Shown here piece after piece: positions 34,058 through 41,376 of a stretch of 64,000 nucleotides of DNA. How positions within the stretch are numbered: position 1 is the stretch's first letter; each line of letters begins with the position of its first letter. The stretch lies in assembly GCF_003368535.1 (NCBI RefSeq), contig NZ_QSLN01000001.1, positions 186,001-250,000 of the forward strand, in the 5' to 3' direction. The notes beneath the pieces are model-generated. The model worked only from the letters and a program-made list of their open reading frames with translations, was not told the DNA's origin and did not search any database. The position numbers were made by a program, and so were the translations under genes. Source of the stretch: Ammonifex thiophilus. GTDB taxonomy: Bacteria; Bacillota; Desulfotomaculia; Desulfotomaculales; Ammonificaceae.

Positions 34058-34066
34058 TGTTATAAT
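34058..34066 (+). promoter_or_regulatory. Extended -10 promoter before the small ORFs
   Basis: TGTTATAAT is a perfect extended -10 element (TG, one base, TATAAT at 34061-34066). No -35 box is evident, which is acceptable for this type. A purine-rich ribosome binding region GGAGGGAGAGGAG (34071-34083) follows at once. Confidence 0.55.
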
Positions 34067-34083
34067 CAGGGGAGGGAGAGGAG

Positions 34084-34239
34084 TTGAATGAAGCCTTGGG
34101 GAAGGATAACAGGGAGCTTGAGGCATGTAGCCGGCAGGCTCTGCTGAGGGTGCTGGCAAAGGTGATCGGTAAGGTGAAGGAGAGTGCGCGAGTTCGAGCT
34201 CGATCGCCCGGTAGATGCAGTGTCGGTAAAGGCAAATAA
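34084..34239 (+). CDS. Small ORF of 51 codons, possible peptide N-terminus
   Basis: A TTG start at 34084 follows GGAGGG (34071-34076). The first about 34 residues form a plausible amphipathic, charged segment (LGKDNRELEACSRQALL, then RVLAKVIGKVKES). The rest is Arg/Ser/Gly-rich and looks like out-of-frame sequence. The next ORF, one frame ahead, takes over near 34184, so the two may be parts of one gene broken by a single-base change. I recognise no family. An in-frame alternative for expression is not evident. Confidence 0.35.
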   Translation: MNEALGKDNRELEACSRQALLRVLAKVIGKVKESARVRARSPGRCSVGKGK

Positions 34240-34399
34240 TCCTTCTGGTAATAGAGCAAGGGCGTTGGTGACGCTAATTCCGTTCGTGCATATCCCGGTT
34301 GTGTATAATGCAGTAGCAGCTGTTGTTGATGTTGTATCAATTGGTTACTATCACTGGATACGGGTATATCAGTATCGCTTGCAGGTTATTTATAGTTAA
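34184..34399 (+). CDS. Small hydrophobic Val/Ala-rich ORF, candidate toxin-like peptide or pseudogene part
   Basis: The 71-codon frame opens with GTG 34184. It has a polar start (REFELDRPVDAVSV) and a long hydrophobic, Val/Ala- and aromatic-rich second half (LVTLIPFVHIPVVYN, AVAAVVDVVSIGYYH, WIRVYQYRL). It contains no Cys. The AAGGAG before the GTG touches it almost directly, a poor start, so this is more likely the second half of a gene begun at 34084. The hydrophobic composition and the sdpR-sdpI pair 700 bases downstream suggest, but do not prove, a membrane-active peptide. Confidence 0.35.
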   Translation: MREFELDRPVDAVSVKANNPSGNRARALVTLIPFVHIPVVYNAVAAVVDVVSIGYYHWIRVYQYRLQVIYS

Positions 34400-34415
34400 A
34401 ACTAGGGATAAAATG

Positions 34416-34450
34416 AGGGGAGGGTTAAGGTTTAGGCCTGATCCTCCCCT
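34416..34450 (+). terminator. Hairpin between the small ORFs and the PH-like gene
   Basis: A perfect 8-bp stem AGGGGAGG (34416-34423) / CCTCCCCT (34443-34450) encloses a 19-base loop. Only a weak TTATGG follows, so it may be an inefficient terminator or an attenuating stem. Confidence 0.4.
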
Positions 34451-34482
34451 TATGGATTCACTTTTGAGAGTGGTGGACGCTA

Positions 34483-35028
34483 ATGAATGAAATTACTCGG
34501 TTTGAGGCTCATCCGTACGATAGGCTTACCGTGGTGTTTACTTATGTTCTTACTCCGCTACTATTCATTGCTTTAGCCGCTAAGTGCTATTCCGACTTCA
34601 GTAGTTATTGTGCCCAAGGTTTGTGGATAGATGCCTGTATTGTAGTTGTGTTTTTCTTATTCATTGCGGGTGTTTTTGTTCTTATGTATATGCTAAGCGT
34701 TGGTTACTACATAATTAGTTTCTCCGAAATTATTATCGTTAGAAAGGTGCTGGGGTCCTTTGGTATTCCTCTAGCTACCATCAACTCGGTGGCTGTAGTT
34801 GAGAAACCGGGCATTGCGTTTAGAGTTTTGGCTTACGCAGCGATGTGGGGCTATTACGGGCGTTTTTTCAGCGAGGACGATAACCGGACCGTACGAATTT
34901 ATGCCACCAACCTCAGGAACATGGTCCGCATCGAGACCACCGATGGGAAGATCTTCTACCTTTCCCCGGCGGAGCCGGAGAAATTCGTGGAAGCGGTGAA
35001 GCAGCGCCTTCATAAGACGGAGCCTTGA
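34483..35028 (+). CDS. Membrane protein with bacterial PH-like domain
   Basis: The 181-residue protein has two or three N-terminal membrane helices (about 19-37, 47-72 and overlapping toward 75) and a C-terminal beta-rich domain (about 80-178: IISFSEIIIVRKVLGSFGIP, then TVRIYATNLRNMVRIETTDG, FYLSPAEPEKFVEAV), the layout of bacterial PH-domain (bPH) membrane proteins. These often sit next to immunity or stress genes; the function is unknown. ATG 34483 follows a GGTGGAC site. The first two thirds are AT-rich with codons such as TTA and ATT, while the last 150 bases turn GC-rich. It lies in front of sdpR. Confidence 0.6.
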   Translation: MNEITRFEAHPYDRLTVVFTYVLTPLLFIALAAKCYSDFSSYCAQGLWIDACIVVVFFLFIAGVFVLMYMLSVGYYIISFSEIIIVRKVLGSFGIPLATINSVAVVEKPGIAFRVLAYAAMWGYYGRFFSEDDNRTVRIYATNLRNMVRIETTDGKIFYLSPAEPEKFVEAVKQRLHKTEP

Positions 35029-35053
35029 CAATCTCGGGCTACCAGGTTAGAAT
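35025..35053 (+). promoter_or_regulatory. Promoter of sdpR-sdpI
   Basis: TTGACA (35025-35030, perfect) and TAGAAT (35048-35053) are spaced by exactly 17 bases. The -35 box overlaps the stop codon of the preceding gene. Transcription would begin near 35060. Confidence 0.88.
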
Positions 35054-35055
35054 CC

Positions 35056-35075
35056 ATTTAGATCGTTTTCTAAAT
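35056..35075 (+). promoter_or_regulatory. Probable SdpR operator
   Basis: A perfect 7-bp inverted repeat ATTTAGA / TCTAAAT with a 6-base spacer covers the expected transcription start of the sdpR promoter; a further TCTAAA follows at 35077. AT-rich inverted repeats at the start site are the usual targets of ArsR-family dimers such as SdpR, which represses its own operon in B. subtilis. That this is the site is inference. Confidence 0.65.
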
Positions 35076-35096
35076 TTCTAAAGGTGGGCTAGCCTT

Positions 35097-35438
35097 ATGT
35101 CTTTAAGCCGGGTGTTCAAGGCACTGGCCGACGATACGCGGCGGCAGATCTTGCAGCTTTTGCAGGAGAGGGATTTGACGGCCGGGGAGATCGCGGCGCA
35201 CTTCGAGCTCTCCTGGCCCACCATTTCCCACCACCTAAGCGTCCTCAAGCAGGCTCATCTGGTGCAGGACTACCGCAAGGGCCAGAACATTTTCTACTCC
35301 TTGAACACTACCGTCTTTCAGGAGGTGGTGGGCTGGGTGATGAATCTGGTGGTCGAGAGGGAACGGAAAAAGGAGGGTGAGGGTAAGTGCCGAGGGAAGA
35401 CGCGGCCCAGGACTATACTCTTTCCTGGGGAAGCTTGA
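35097..35438 (+). CDS. sdpR: ArsR-family repressor SdpR
   Basis: SdpR is the autorepressor of the sdpRI operon; in B. subtilis SdpI sequesters it at the membrane when toxin is present. The winged helix is clear: VFKALADDTRRQILQLL near residues 6-22, the recognition region LSWPTISHHLSVLKQAHLV near 38-56, and the wing GQNIFYSL. No metal-binding Cys pair (ELCVC type) is present, which argues against a metal sensor. The end, rich in Lys, Arg and Glu, overlaps sdpI by 52 bases. ATG 35097 follows AAAGGTGG. Confidence 0.88.
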   Translation: MSLSRVFKALADDTRRQILQLLQERDLTAGEIAAHFELSWPTISHHLSVLKQAHLVQDYRKGQNIFYSLNTTVFQEVVGWVMNLVVERERKKEGEGKCRGKTRPRTILFPGEA

Positions 35439-36094
35439 AGCCCGATTGGCCCCTGTGGCTGGTGCTGGGAGGGATGCTGGCAGCGGCCTTCATCCTTTAT
35501 CCTTTGCTGCCGGAGCGGGTACCGGTGCACTGGAACTGGAGGGGGGAAGTGGACGGCTACGGCACGCGCCTGCAAGGCGCCTTCACCGCACCTTTGCTGG
35601 CGCTGGGAATTTACCTCCTGATGCTGGTAACTCCCCTCATAGATCCGCGCCGCCGCAATTACGCGCGCTTTTCCGGCGCCTACCGTTTGCTGCGCTGGGG
35701 CTTCGTGCTCTTTATGGCCGGCATCTACGGGGTGTGGATGGCTGCGGCCCTGGGCTACCCTGTGGACATAGGGCTGGCGGTCAAGATGGGCATAAGCTTG
35801 CTTTTTCTCACTGCCGGCAACGTGATGGGGCAGGTGCGGCACAACTACTTCGTGGGCATAAGAACTCCCTGGACCCTGGCCAGCGAGGAAGTGTGGCGGC
35901 GGACGCACCGCCTAGCAGGCCGAGTCTGGGTGCTGGGAAGCCTCATCTGCCTCTTACTGGCCTTCTTTCAGGGGCTCTGGTCCGAAATAACCTTTTTCGC
36001 CGTCACCACCCTGATGGTCCTGGTACCGGTAGTGTTTTCCTTTCTGTGTTACCGCTCCCTGGAAGCCAAGGGGTCTGGCGAGCAAAGGGGGTGA
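35387..36094 (+). CDS. sdpI: SdpI-family immunity membrane protein
   Basis: SdpI protects the cell from the SDP toxin and relieves SdpR repression. The 235-residue protein has about six membrane helices and the DUF1648 signature PERVPVHWNWRGEVDGYG near residues 44-61, followed by the SdpI domain (GNVMGQVRHNYFVGIRTPWT near 145-164). The start is GTG 35387 within sdpR. No sdpA, sdpB or classical sdpC gene is in the window, so it could protect against a peptide from outside, against the candidate ORF at 34084-34399, or act as a general immunity protein. Confidence 0.88.
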   Translation: MPREDAAQDYTLSWGSLKPDWPLWLVLGGMLAAAFILYPLLPERVPVHWNWRGEVDGYGTRLQGAFTAPLLALGIYLLMLVTPLIDPRRRNYARFSGAYRLLRWGFVLFMAGIYGVWMAAALGYPVDIGLAVKMGISLLFLTAGNVMGQVRHNYFVGIRTPWTLASEEVWRRTHRLAGRVWVLGSLICLLLAFFQGLWSEITFFAVTTLMVLVPVVFSFLCYRSLEAKGSGEQRG

Positions 36095-36161
36095 AAGGGG
36101 CTTTCATGGTGAGAGTTGGTTCGGTCGAAAGAGTTAAACTCTGTGAAGGAGGGGGTAAACT

Positions 36162-36878
36162 TTGGCCCAAGATCCGCAGATAGTGGAAAGGGAGAAGCGC
36201 TCCGGCGGCTGCCGCTTCTTGCGCGCTTTTTACGCCCCGCGCCAGCTCTTTGAGGAGCTCGCCGATAAGCCGAGCTTTCTGGCCATGGCCCTGGCCCTGA
36301 CGGCCATCAATCTCGTCCTGGTCGTAGTCGCCTTGCCCAAGCTTCAGGCTTTGACCCTGCACATGTTCGAGCAGAACCCTCCCCCCGTACCTCCGGAGGA
36401 GCTTGAGCGGGTGCGCGCCCTTTTGCCCAAGCAGGTGGCTATTGGGGGCGTGGCCAGCGGGGTGCTCTTCCCCTGGGTTATCTGGTTGCTGGTGGCGCTG
36501 GCCCTCAAAATTTACGCTGCTTTCTCGACGAAAGAGGCGCCATACCGGACTCTTTTCGCCGTGGCAGTTTTCGGCTACCTTCCTGTTTTCTTAGGGTCGA
36601 TCATAGCTTACGTCCTGATTTTAGCTTTACCCGTTCAGAGCCTGCCCCACGTAACTTTGAGTCTGGCGGCCTTTCTGCCCCAGCAGAAGACCCTCCTTTA
36701 CAACTTCTTGGCCCAGTGCAACCCTTTCACCTGGTGGTCGCTGGTCCTGTGGGGGTTGGGGGGCGCAGTGGCCATGCGCACCAAACCTTCCGGCCCCGTT
36801 CTCTACATGTTCGGGCTCTGGCTCCTGGTGGCCCTGCTGCTGGCCGCGCTGGGCACTCTGTCTCCCGGAGCGGCCTGA
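36162..36878 (+). CDS. Yip1-domain membrane protein
   Basis: The protein has 238 residues with about five membrane helices. It opens with FYAPRQLFEELADKPSF, the typical start of bacterial Yip1 (PF04893) proteins, followed by TFR-type loops (FSTKEAPYRTLFAVAVFGYLP read in pieces) and NPFTWWSLVLWGLGGAVAM. The function of these proteins is unknown. TTG 36162 follows GAAGGAGGGGG. It lies downstream of sdpI and may share its transcript, since no stem is seen between them. A clear terminator follows. Confidence 0.75.
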   Translation: MAQDPQIVEREKRSGGCRFLRAFYAPRQLFEELADKPSFLAMALALTAINLVLVVVALPKLQALTLHMFEQNPPPVPPEELERVRALLPKQVAIGGVASGVLFPWVIWLLVALALKIYAAFSTKEAPYRTLFAVAVFGYLPVFLGSIIAYVLILALPVQSLPHVTLSLAAFLPQQKTLLYNFLAQCNPFTWWSLVLWGLGGAVAMRTKPSGPVLYMFGLWLLVALLLAALGTLSPGAA

Positions 36879-36892
36879 GGCCCGAGCTGCTA

Positions 36893-36922
36893 GCTCCCAC
36901 TTGGTGGGAGCCTTTTTCTTTT
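36893..36922 (+). terminator. Rho-independent terminator after the Yip1 gene
   Basis: GCTCCCAC (36893-36900) pairs perfectly with GTGGGAGC (36904-36911) over a TTG loop and is followed by CTTTTTCTTTT. It ends the sdp-Yip1 transcript. Confidence 0.9.
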
Positions 36923-37002
36923 GTTTAAAGAGCAGGAATCTTGCCCTTCGGTGACGAAGCCAGACTTACTTTAAATGTTTAACCTTTTGGGGAGGGGAGG
37001 AG

Positions 37003-38295
37003 TTGTCGCGGGCGGCGAAAGTGGGGATAGCTTTGGCCGTGCTGCTGGGAGCGGGCGTGGTGGTAGCAGCCGTGTGGCGGGGGCTCAACCCCCCGGGAAC
37101 ACCAGTGAAGGTGGCTTTAGCCGAGGAAAGGCTTTTCGAGGATAAGGTGCTGGCTACAGGAAAAGTGGAGCCGGAAGGAGAGATCGATGTAACTTCGCCC
37201 GTGGCAGCCAAGCTTTTGCGGCTGGCAGTGCGGGAGGGAGACCGGGTGAAGGCGGGCCAGCTCCTGGCGGAGCTCGATACCGGTGACCTGGAAAACAAAG
37301 TAAAGAGTGCCGAGGCAGCGCTCGCGGTGGCGGAGGCGGAACTCTCGGCGCTAAAAAACGTACGGCCGGAGGATGTTGCCCAGGCCGAAGCGGGGGTTAG
37401 AGAAGCGGAGGAACTCTTAAAGGAGGCGCAGGCGGTGGCAGATACCGCCCAGAAGAAGCTGGAGCGCTATCGCTTCCTCCGGAGCCACGGGGCGGTGTCG
37501 GCAGCTGAGTTGGAGGCGGTGGAGACCGAAGCAGCCAGGGCCCAGGCCCAGGTGCGGGCGGCCGAGGCCCGGCTGGAGTCGGCCCAAGCTCGGCTTCAAG
37601 CCCTGAAAAACCCCGACCCCCAGAAGATAGCGGTGCAGGAGGCGCGGGTAAACCAGGCCCGGGTGGCGCTGGAGGAGGCCCGCAGCCAACTGGCCAAGGC
37701 CAAGATCACCGCTCCGACGGACGGAGTGGTGCTGCAAGTAGGCCCCCGCGAGGGAGACTTCCTGCAGCCCGGGGCCTTTATCTTGAAGTTGGGGGATGTG
37801 AACCGGGTGCGGGTAGTGGCGGAGCTCAGCGAGCAGGACCTCGCCGGCATAAAAGCAGGGCAGAAAGGGGTGGTGACCTGGTCGGCCTACCCGGGAAAGG
37901 AGTGGCCGGCTGTGGTGGAGCGCTTGAGCCCCACCGTCACACGGAAGGCCGACCAGACGGCAGAGAGCATCTACAAGGTCTATCTCCGACCGGAGAAGGA
38001 AGGGCTTTTGCCGGGAGCTCGGGTGGACGTCTCTATCTACCGCACTCCGCCCCGGAAGGCGGTGCTGGTTCCTTTAGAGGCCGTGTTCGGCACCGATAAG
38101 GAGAAGTTCGTTATGGTGGTGGAAAACGGAGTGGCGCGGCGGCAGAAGGTGGCGGTGGGCGGGAGCAACGAGCTTTACACCGAGATAAAGGAAGGGCTTA
38201 AGCCGGGGACCATGGTGGTGCTCAACCCCCGGCAGGTCAAAGAGGGGGAGCGGGTGCGCCCCGAAACCCTTGCTGGCCAGCGCAAAGGCTCGTGA
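37003..38295 (+). CDS. MacA-like efflux adaptor (HlyD/RND membrane fusion protein)
   Basis: The adaptor of a MacAB-type tripartite or firmicute two-part exporter. There is one N-terminal membrane anchor (about residues 6-24). It has a lipoyl-like half (PVAAKLLRLAVREGDRVKAG near 68-87), a long helical hairpin rich in Ala, Glu and Arg (about 100-230), the second lipoyl half (ITAPTDGVVLQVGPREGDFL), and beta-barrel and proximal domains. TTG 37003 follows GGGGAGGGGAGG. Its companions, the ATPase and permease, follow directly. Typical substrates are antibiotics or peptides. Confidence 0.9.
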   Translation: MSRAAKVGIALAVLLGAGVVVAAVWRGLNPPGTPVKVALAEERLFEDKVLATGKVEPEGEIDVTSPVAAKLLRLAVREGDRVKAGQLLAELDTGDLENKVKSAEAALAVAEAELSALKNVRPEDVAQAEAGVREAEELLKEAQAVADTAQKKLERYRFLRSHGAVSAAELEAVETEAARAQAQVRAAEARLESAQARLQALKNPDPQKIAVQEARVNQARVALEEARSQLAKAKITAPTDGVVLQVGPREGDFLQPGAFILKLGDVNRVRVVAELSEQDLAGIKAGQKGVVTWSAYPGKEWPAVVERLSPTVTRKADQTAESIYKVYLRPEKEGLLPGARVDVSIYRTPPRKAVLVPLEAVFGTDKEKFVMVVENGVARRQKVAVGGSNELYTEIKEGLKPGTMVVLNPRQVKEGERVRPETLAGQRKGS

Positions 38296-38313
38296 TTGCT
38301 GGAGGTATGCCTC

Positions 38314-39006
38314 GTGGAGGAAGTCATCCGGGTAGAGGATCTCACCAAGGTCTACGGCAGGGGGGAGGCGGCGGTTCACGCGCTCAGGGGGGTTACCCTC
38401 ACCATCAGGCGGGGGGAATTCGTGGCCGTCATGGGCCCTTCCGGTTCGGGCAAGTCCACCTTCCTTAGCATTCTCGGCTGTCTGGAGCAGCCCACTTCCG
38501 GCAAGTACTACTTCGCCGGGCGCGACACGACGTCTTTAGACGAGGAGGGCTTAGCCGAGCTGCGCAACCGCCAGATAGGCTTTGTCTTCCAGGCCTTTAA
38601 CCTCCTGCCGCGCTTCGACCTGGTGCGCAACGTGGAGCTCCCCCTCATCTACGCCGGGGTTTCTCGCCGGGAGCGCCGGCAGAAGGCGGTGGCCGTTTTA
38701 GAGCGGGTGGGGCTGGGGCACAGGCTGTATAACAAGCCGCCCAATATATCGGGCGGGGAACAGCAGCGGGTGGCCATTGCCCGGGCGCTGGTCACCGATC
38801 CGGCGGTCATCCTGGCCGATGAGCCTACGGGGAACCTGGACCGCCGCACCGGGTTTGAGATCATGGGCCTCTTCAAAGAGCTGCACGAAGAGGGGCGCAC
38901 TATAGTCATGGTCACCCACGATCCGGAGATAGCCCGTTACGCCCAGCGCATCCTTCACTTCCTGGACGGCCGGGTGGTGCGGGAGGAGAGACAAAATGAA
39001 GATTGA
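38314..39006 (+). CDS. MacB-type ABC transporter ATP-binding protein
   Basis: The ATPase of the exporter. Walker [10 protein letters not shown] lies near residue 38-46, signature [17 protein letters not shown] near 140-156, Walker [13 protein letters not shown], and the H-loop VMVTHDPE; the loop after the Q motif ([21 protein letters not shown], read in pieces) is typical of the LolD/MacB class. The frame opens at TTG 38296, but GGAGGT at 38301-38306 stands 7 bases before GTG 38314, which is chosen. It overlaps the permease gene by 11 bases. Confidence 0.94.
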   Translation: MEEVIRVEDLTKVYGRGEAAVHALRGVTLTIRRGEFVAVMGPSGSGKSTFLSILGCLEQPTSGKYYFAGRDTTSLDEEGLAELRNRQIGFVFQAFNLLPRFDLVRNVELPLIYAGVSRRERRQKAVAVLERVGLGHRLYNKPPNISGGEQQRVAIARALVTDPAVILADEPTGNLDRRTGFEIMGLFKELHEEGRTIVMVTHDPEIARYAQRILHFLDGRVVREERQNED

Positions 39007-40198
39007 CGACCTTTTGCTCCTGACCCTGGACAACTTACGGGCGCACCGCTTCCGGGCGGCACTGACGGCTTTAGGGATCGCTATCGGGATAGCGGCGGTC
39101 ATCGCCGTGGTGGCGGTGGGACAGGGAGGGCAGGCGGCCCTGCTGGGGGAGATAGAGAAAATGGGTTCCAGCCGGGGCTTTCGCATTTCGGTGGACGTGG
39201 AGCGAGGGGAAGCGCCCACTGCCGACACCTTCCGGCTGGAGGACGTAAGCCTCATCAAGGAGCTCTCTCCAGCGGTGGAAAAGCTGGCGCCGGTTACCTC
39301 GGGCATGTTCATCAGCCTGCGCTCCCCCTCCTCCCAGGGCAAATCAGTTTATTGCGACCTCATAGGTACCACGCCGGACATCCAGGCGGTGATGAACCTG
39401 CCGCTGGTGGCCGGGCACTTCTTCACGGAAACGGACGTGCAGGCGCACCGGCGGGTGGTGGTGCTGGAATCCAAGCTGGCCCGGAGCCTCTTCCCCGATG
39501 GGCACGCCTTAGGCCGGCAGATCTTCATCCAGGATACTCCCGCCACCATCGTCGGCATAGTGGAAAGCCCCTCCTCCGGCCTCTTTTCCGCCATGACCCA
39601 CTACGCTTTTGTGCCCATAACTTTTGCTCAGGAAGTCTTAAATACCCGCGTCATCCAGGCCCTCAACGGGGTGGCGGTGAGTGAGGTAGCTGTGCCGCAG
39701 GCCATCTCCGACTGCATCAAAATTCTGGAGCGACGTCACCCCGGACTCCATACCCACTACGTGGGGCGGTCGATGAAGGACATGCTGAGCCTCATCGAAA
39801 AGGCCACCGGCATCATGACCCTCATCATCGGCTCGGTGGCGGCCATCGCCCTGCTGGTGGGGGGTGTGGGGGTGATGAACATCATGCTGGTGGCGGTCAC
39901 CGAGCGCACGCGGGAGGTGGGGTTGTTGATGGCCCTGGGGGCTCGCCGGCGGGACATTCTGCAGCAGTTTCTGGCCGAGGCGGTGGCCCTCTGCCTGGCA
40001 GGAGGGGCTTTCGGCGTGCTTATAGGAGCGGGTGGTGCCTGGGCGGTGGCCCACTTCGCCCACTGGCCACCTCTGATCTCTTTTAAGACCGTACTTCTGG
40101 CCTTTGCCTTCGCCAGCGCAGTGGGTCTCGTCTTCGGCCTTTACCCGGCCAGCCGGGCGGCGAGCTTGAGCCCAGCCGAGGCCCTGCGGCACCAGTAG
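38996..40198 (+). CDS. MacB-type ABC transporter permease
   Basis: The permease has 400 residues: an N-terminal helix (ALTALGIAIGIAAVIAVVAV), a large extracytoplasmic MacB_PCD domain (about 45-270), and three C-terminal FtsX-like helices (about 275-395) with TERTREVGLLMALGARRRDI, the standard FtsX/MacB coupling segment. It ends with PASRAASLSPAEALRHQ, also typical. ATG 38996 follows GGAGGAGAGAC inside the ATPase gene. Confidence 0.93.
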   Translation: MKIDDLLLLTLDNLRAHRFRAALTALGIAIGIAAVIAVVAVGQGGQAALLGEIEKMGSSRGFRISVDVERGEAPTADTFRLEDVSLIKELSPAVEKLAPVTSGMFISLRSPSSQGKSVYCDLIGTTPDIQAVMNLPLVAGHFFTETDVQAHRRVVVLESKLARSLFPDGHALGRQIFIQDTPATIVGIVESPSSGLFSAMTHYAFVPITFAQEVLNTRVIQALNGVAVSEVAVPQAISDCIKILERRHPGLHTHYVGRSMKDMLSLIEKATGIMTLIIGSVAAIALLVGGVGVMNIMLVAVTERTREVGLLMALGARRRDILQQFLAEAVALCLAGGAFGVLIGAGGAWAVAHFAHWPPLISFKTVLLAFAFASAVGLVFGLYPASRAASLSPAEALRHQ

Positions 40199-40201
40199 GC
40201 T

Positions 40202-40230
40202 TTCTTTAAAGCGCTTCATTGCTCTATAAT
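40202..40230 (+). promoter_or_regulatory. Possible promoter of the riboflavin operon
   Basis: A perfect TATAAT (40225-40230) has TTCTTT at the -35 place, 17 bases upstream, only a weak match. The gap between macB and ribD is 65 bases, too short for an FMN riboswitch, and none of its conserved blocks is present. Confidence 0.4.
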
Positions 40231-40263
40231 AAGTCTTAAACCCTGACTGGATAAGACAAGCGC

Positions 40264-41376
40264 ATGGAGAACCTGAGGGAAGACGAATTTTTCATGCGGC
40301 GGGCTTTGGAACTCGCCTTGAAGGCCCGGGGTAGGACCAGCCCTAACCCCATGGTGGGGGCGGTGCTGGTCAAGGAGGGGCGCGTGATCGCCGAGGGCTA
40401 CCACCGCCGGGCTGGGATGCCTCACGCCGAGATAGAGGCCCTGCGGGCGGCCGGGGAAGAGGCGAGGGGAGCCACGCTTTACGTCAACCTGGAACCCTGC
40501 TGCCATGTAGGACGCACCGGCCCCTGCACGGAGGCCATCATCGCGGCGGGAGTGAAGCGGGTGGTGGTGGCCATGGAGGATCCCAACCCCCTGGTGGCGG
40601 GGAAGGGGATAAAGGCTCTGCAGGAGGCAGGAATAGAGGTGACGGTAGGGGTCCTGGAGCAGGAGGCCCGGCGACTGAATGAAGTCTTTATAAAGTTCAT
40701 CACCACCCGCGAGCCTTTCGTGGTGCTCAAGGTGGCCATGACCCTGGACGGCAAGATCGCCACCGGCACGGGGGAGGCCCGCTGGATAACAAGCCCGGAA
40801 GCCCGGGCCTATGTGCATGAACTGCGCGACACCTACGACGCCATCTTGGTGGGAAGAGGCACGGTGCTGAAAGACGATCCCTCTTTAACTACGCGCCTTC
40901 CGGGGGGACGCGACCCGGTGCGGGTTATCCTTTCAAGCCATGCCGATCTTCCCCTTTCTGCCCGGGTGCTGAACCTCGATTCCCCCGCCCCCACCTGGGT
41001 GGCGGTCACGGAGCAGGCTCCACCTTCTCGGATTAAGGCCTTGCAGGATAAGGGGGCGGAAGTGCTGGTGTGCGGTCCCGGCCCCCAGGTGGACTTGAAG
41101 CTTCTGCTCAAGGAGCTGGGCAGGCGAGGGATAACCAGCGTGCTGGTGGAGGGAGGCGGGACGGTAAACGCCAGCTTCCTGGCGGACCGGCTGGTGGACA
41201 AGGTTATCTGGATGGTGGCTCCCAAGATCTTCGGGGGGACGAAGGCCCCCGGGCCGGTGGGAGGGGAAGGGGTGGAGCACCCCGACCAAGCCCTGCGGCT
41301 GAAGGACTTGACGGTGAAAAAGCTGGGGCCCGATTTTTGCTTTGAGGGCTACCCGGAATACCCGGAGGAGAGGTAG
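40264..41376 (+). CDS. ribD: Bifunctional riboflavin deaminase/reductase RibD
   Basis: RibD deaminates the pyrimidine from GTP cyclohydrolase II and then reduces it. The N-terminal deaminase has the zinc motif HAE (MPHAEIEAL) and PCCHVGRTGPC, preceded by GRTSPNPMVGAV. The C-terminal reductase (about 145-365) has KVAMTLDGKIATGTGEARWI and VLVEGGGTVNASFL. It has 370 residues. ATG 40264 has no strong ribosome binding site, but residues before FMRRALELA fit the family start. It begins the ribD-E-BA-H operon. Confidence 0.95.
   Translation: MENLREDEFFMRRALELALKARGRTSPNPMVGAVLVKEGRVIAEGYHRRAGMPHAEIEALRAAGEEARGATLYVNLEPCCHVGRTGPCTEAIIAAGVKRVVVAMEDPNPLVAGKGIKALQEAGIEVTVGVLEQEARRLNEVFIKFITTREPFVVLKVAMTLDGKIATGTGEARWITSPEARAYVHELRDTYDAILVGRGTVLKDDPSLTTRLPGGRDPVRVILSSHADLPLSARVLNLDSPAPTWVAVTEQAPPSRIKALQDKGAEVLVCGPGPQVDLKLLLKELGRRGITSVLVEGGGTVNASFLADRLVDKVIWMVAPKIFGGTKAPGPVGGEGVEHPDQALRLKDLTVKKLGPDFCFEGYPEYPEER

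Noticed and set aside
33990-34340. Minus-strand open frame of 116 codons in the AT-rich gap
   Set aside because: No ribosome binding site or domain; composition is low-complexity, Leu/Ser/Pro-rich, like a chance reading of this region.
33220-34482. A mobile element integrated at tRNA-Trp
   Set aside because: No integrase gene and no repeat of the tRNA 3' end were seen; the AT-rich patch begins some 580 bases away.
35097-35438. The ArsR protein as a metal sensor
   Set aside because: It lacks the metal-binding Cys motifs and is translationally coupled to sdpI, so SdpR is the better reading.
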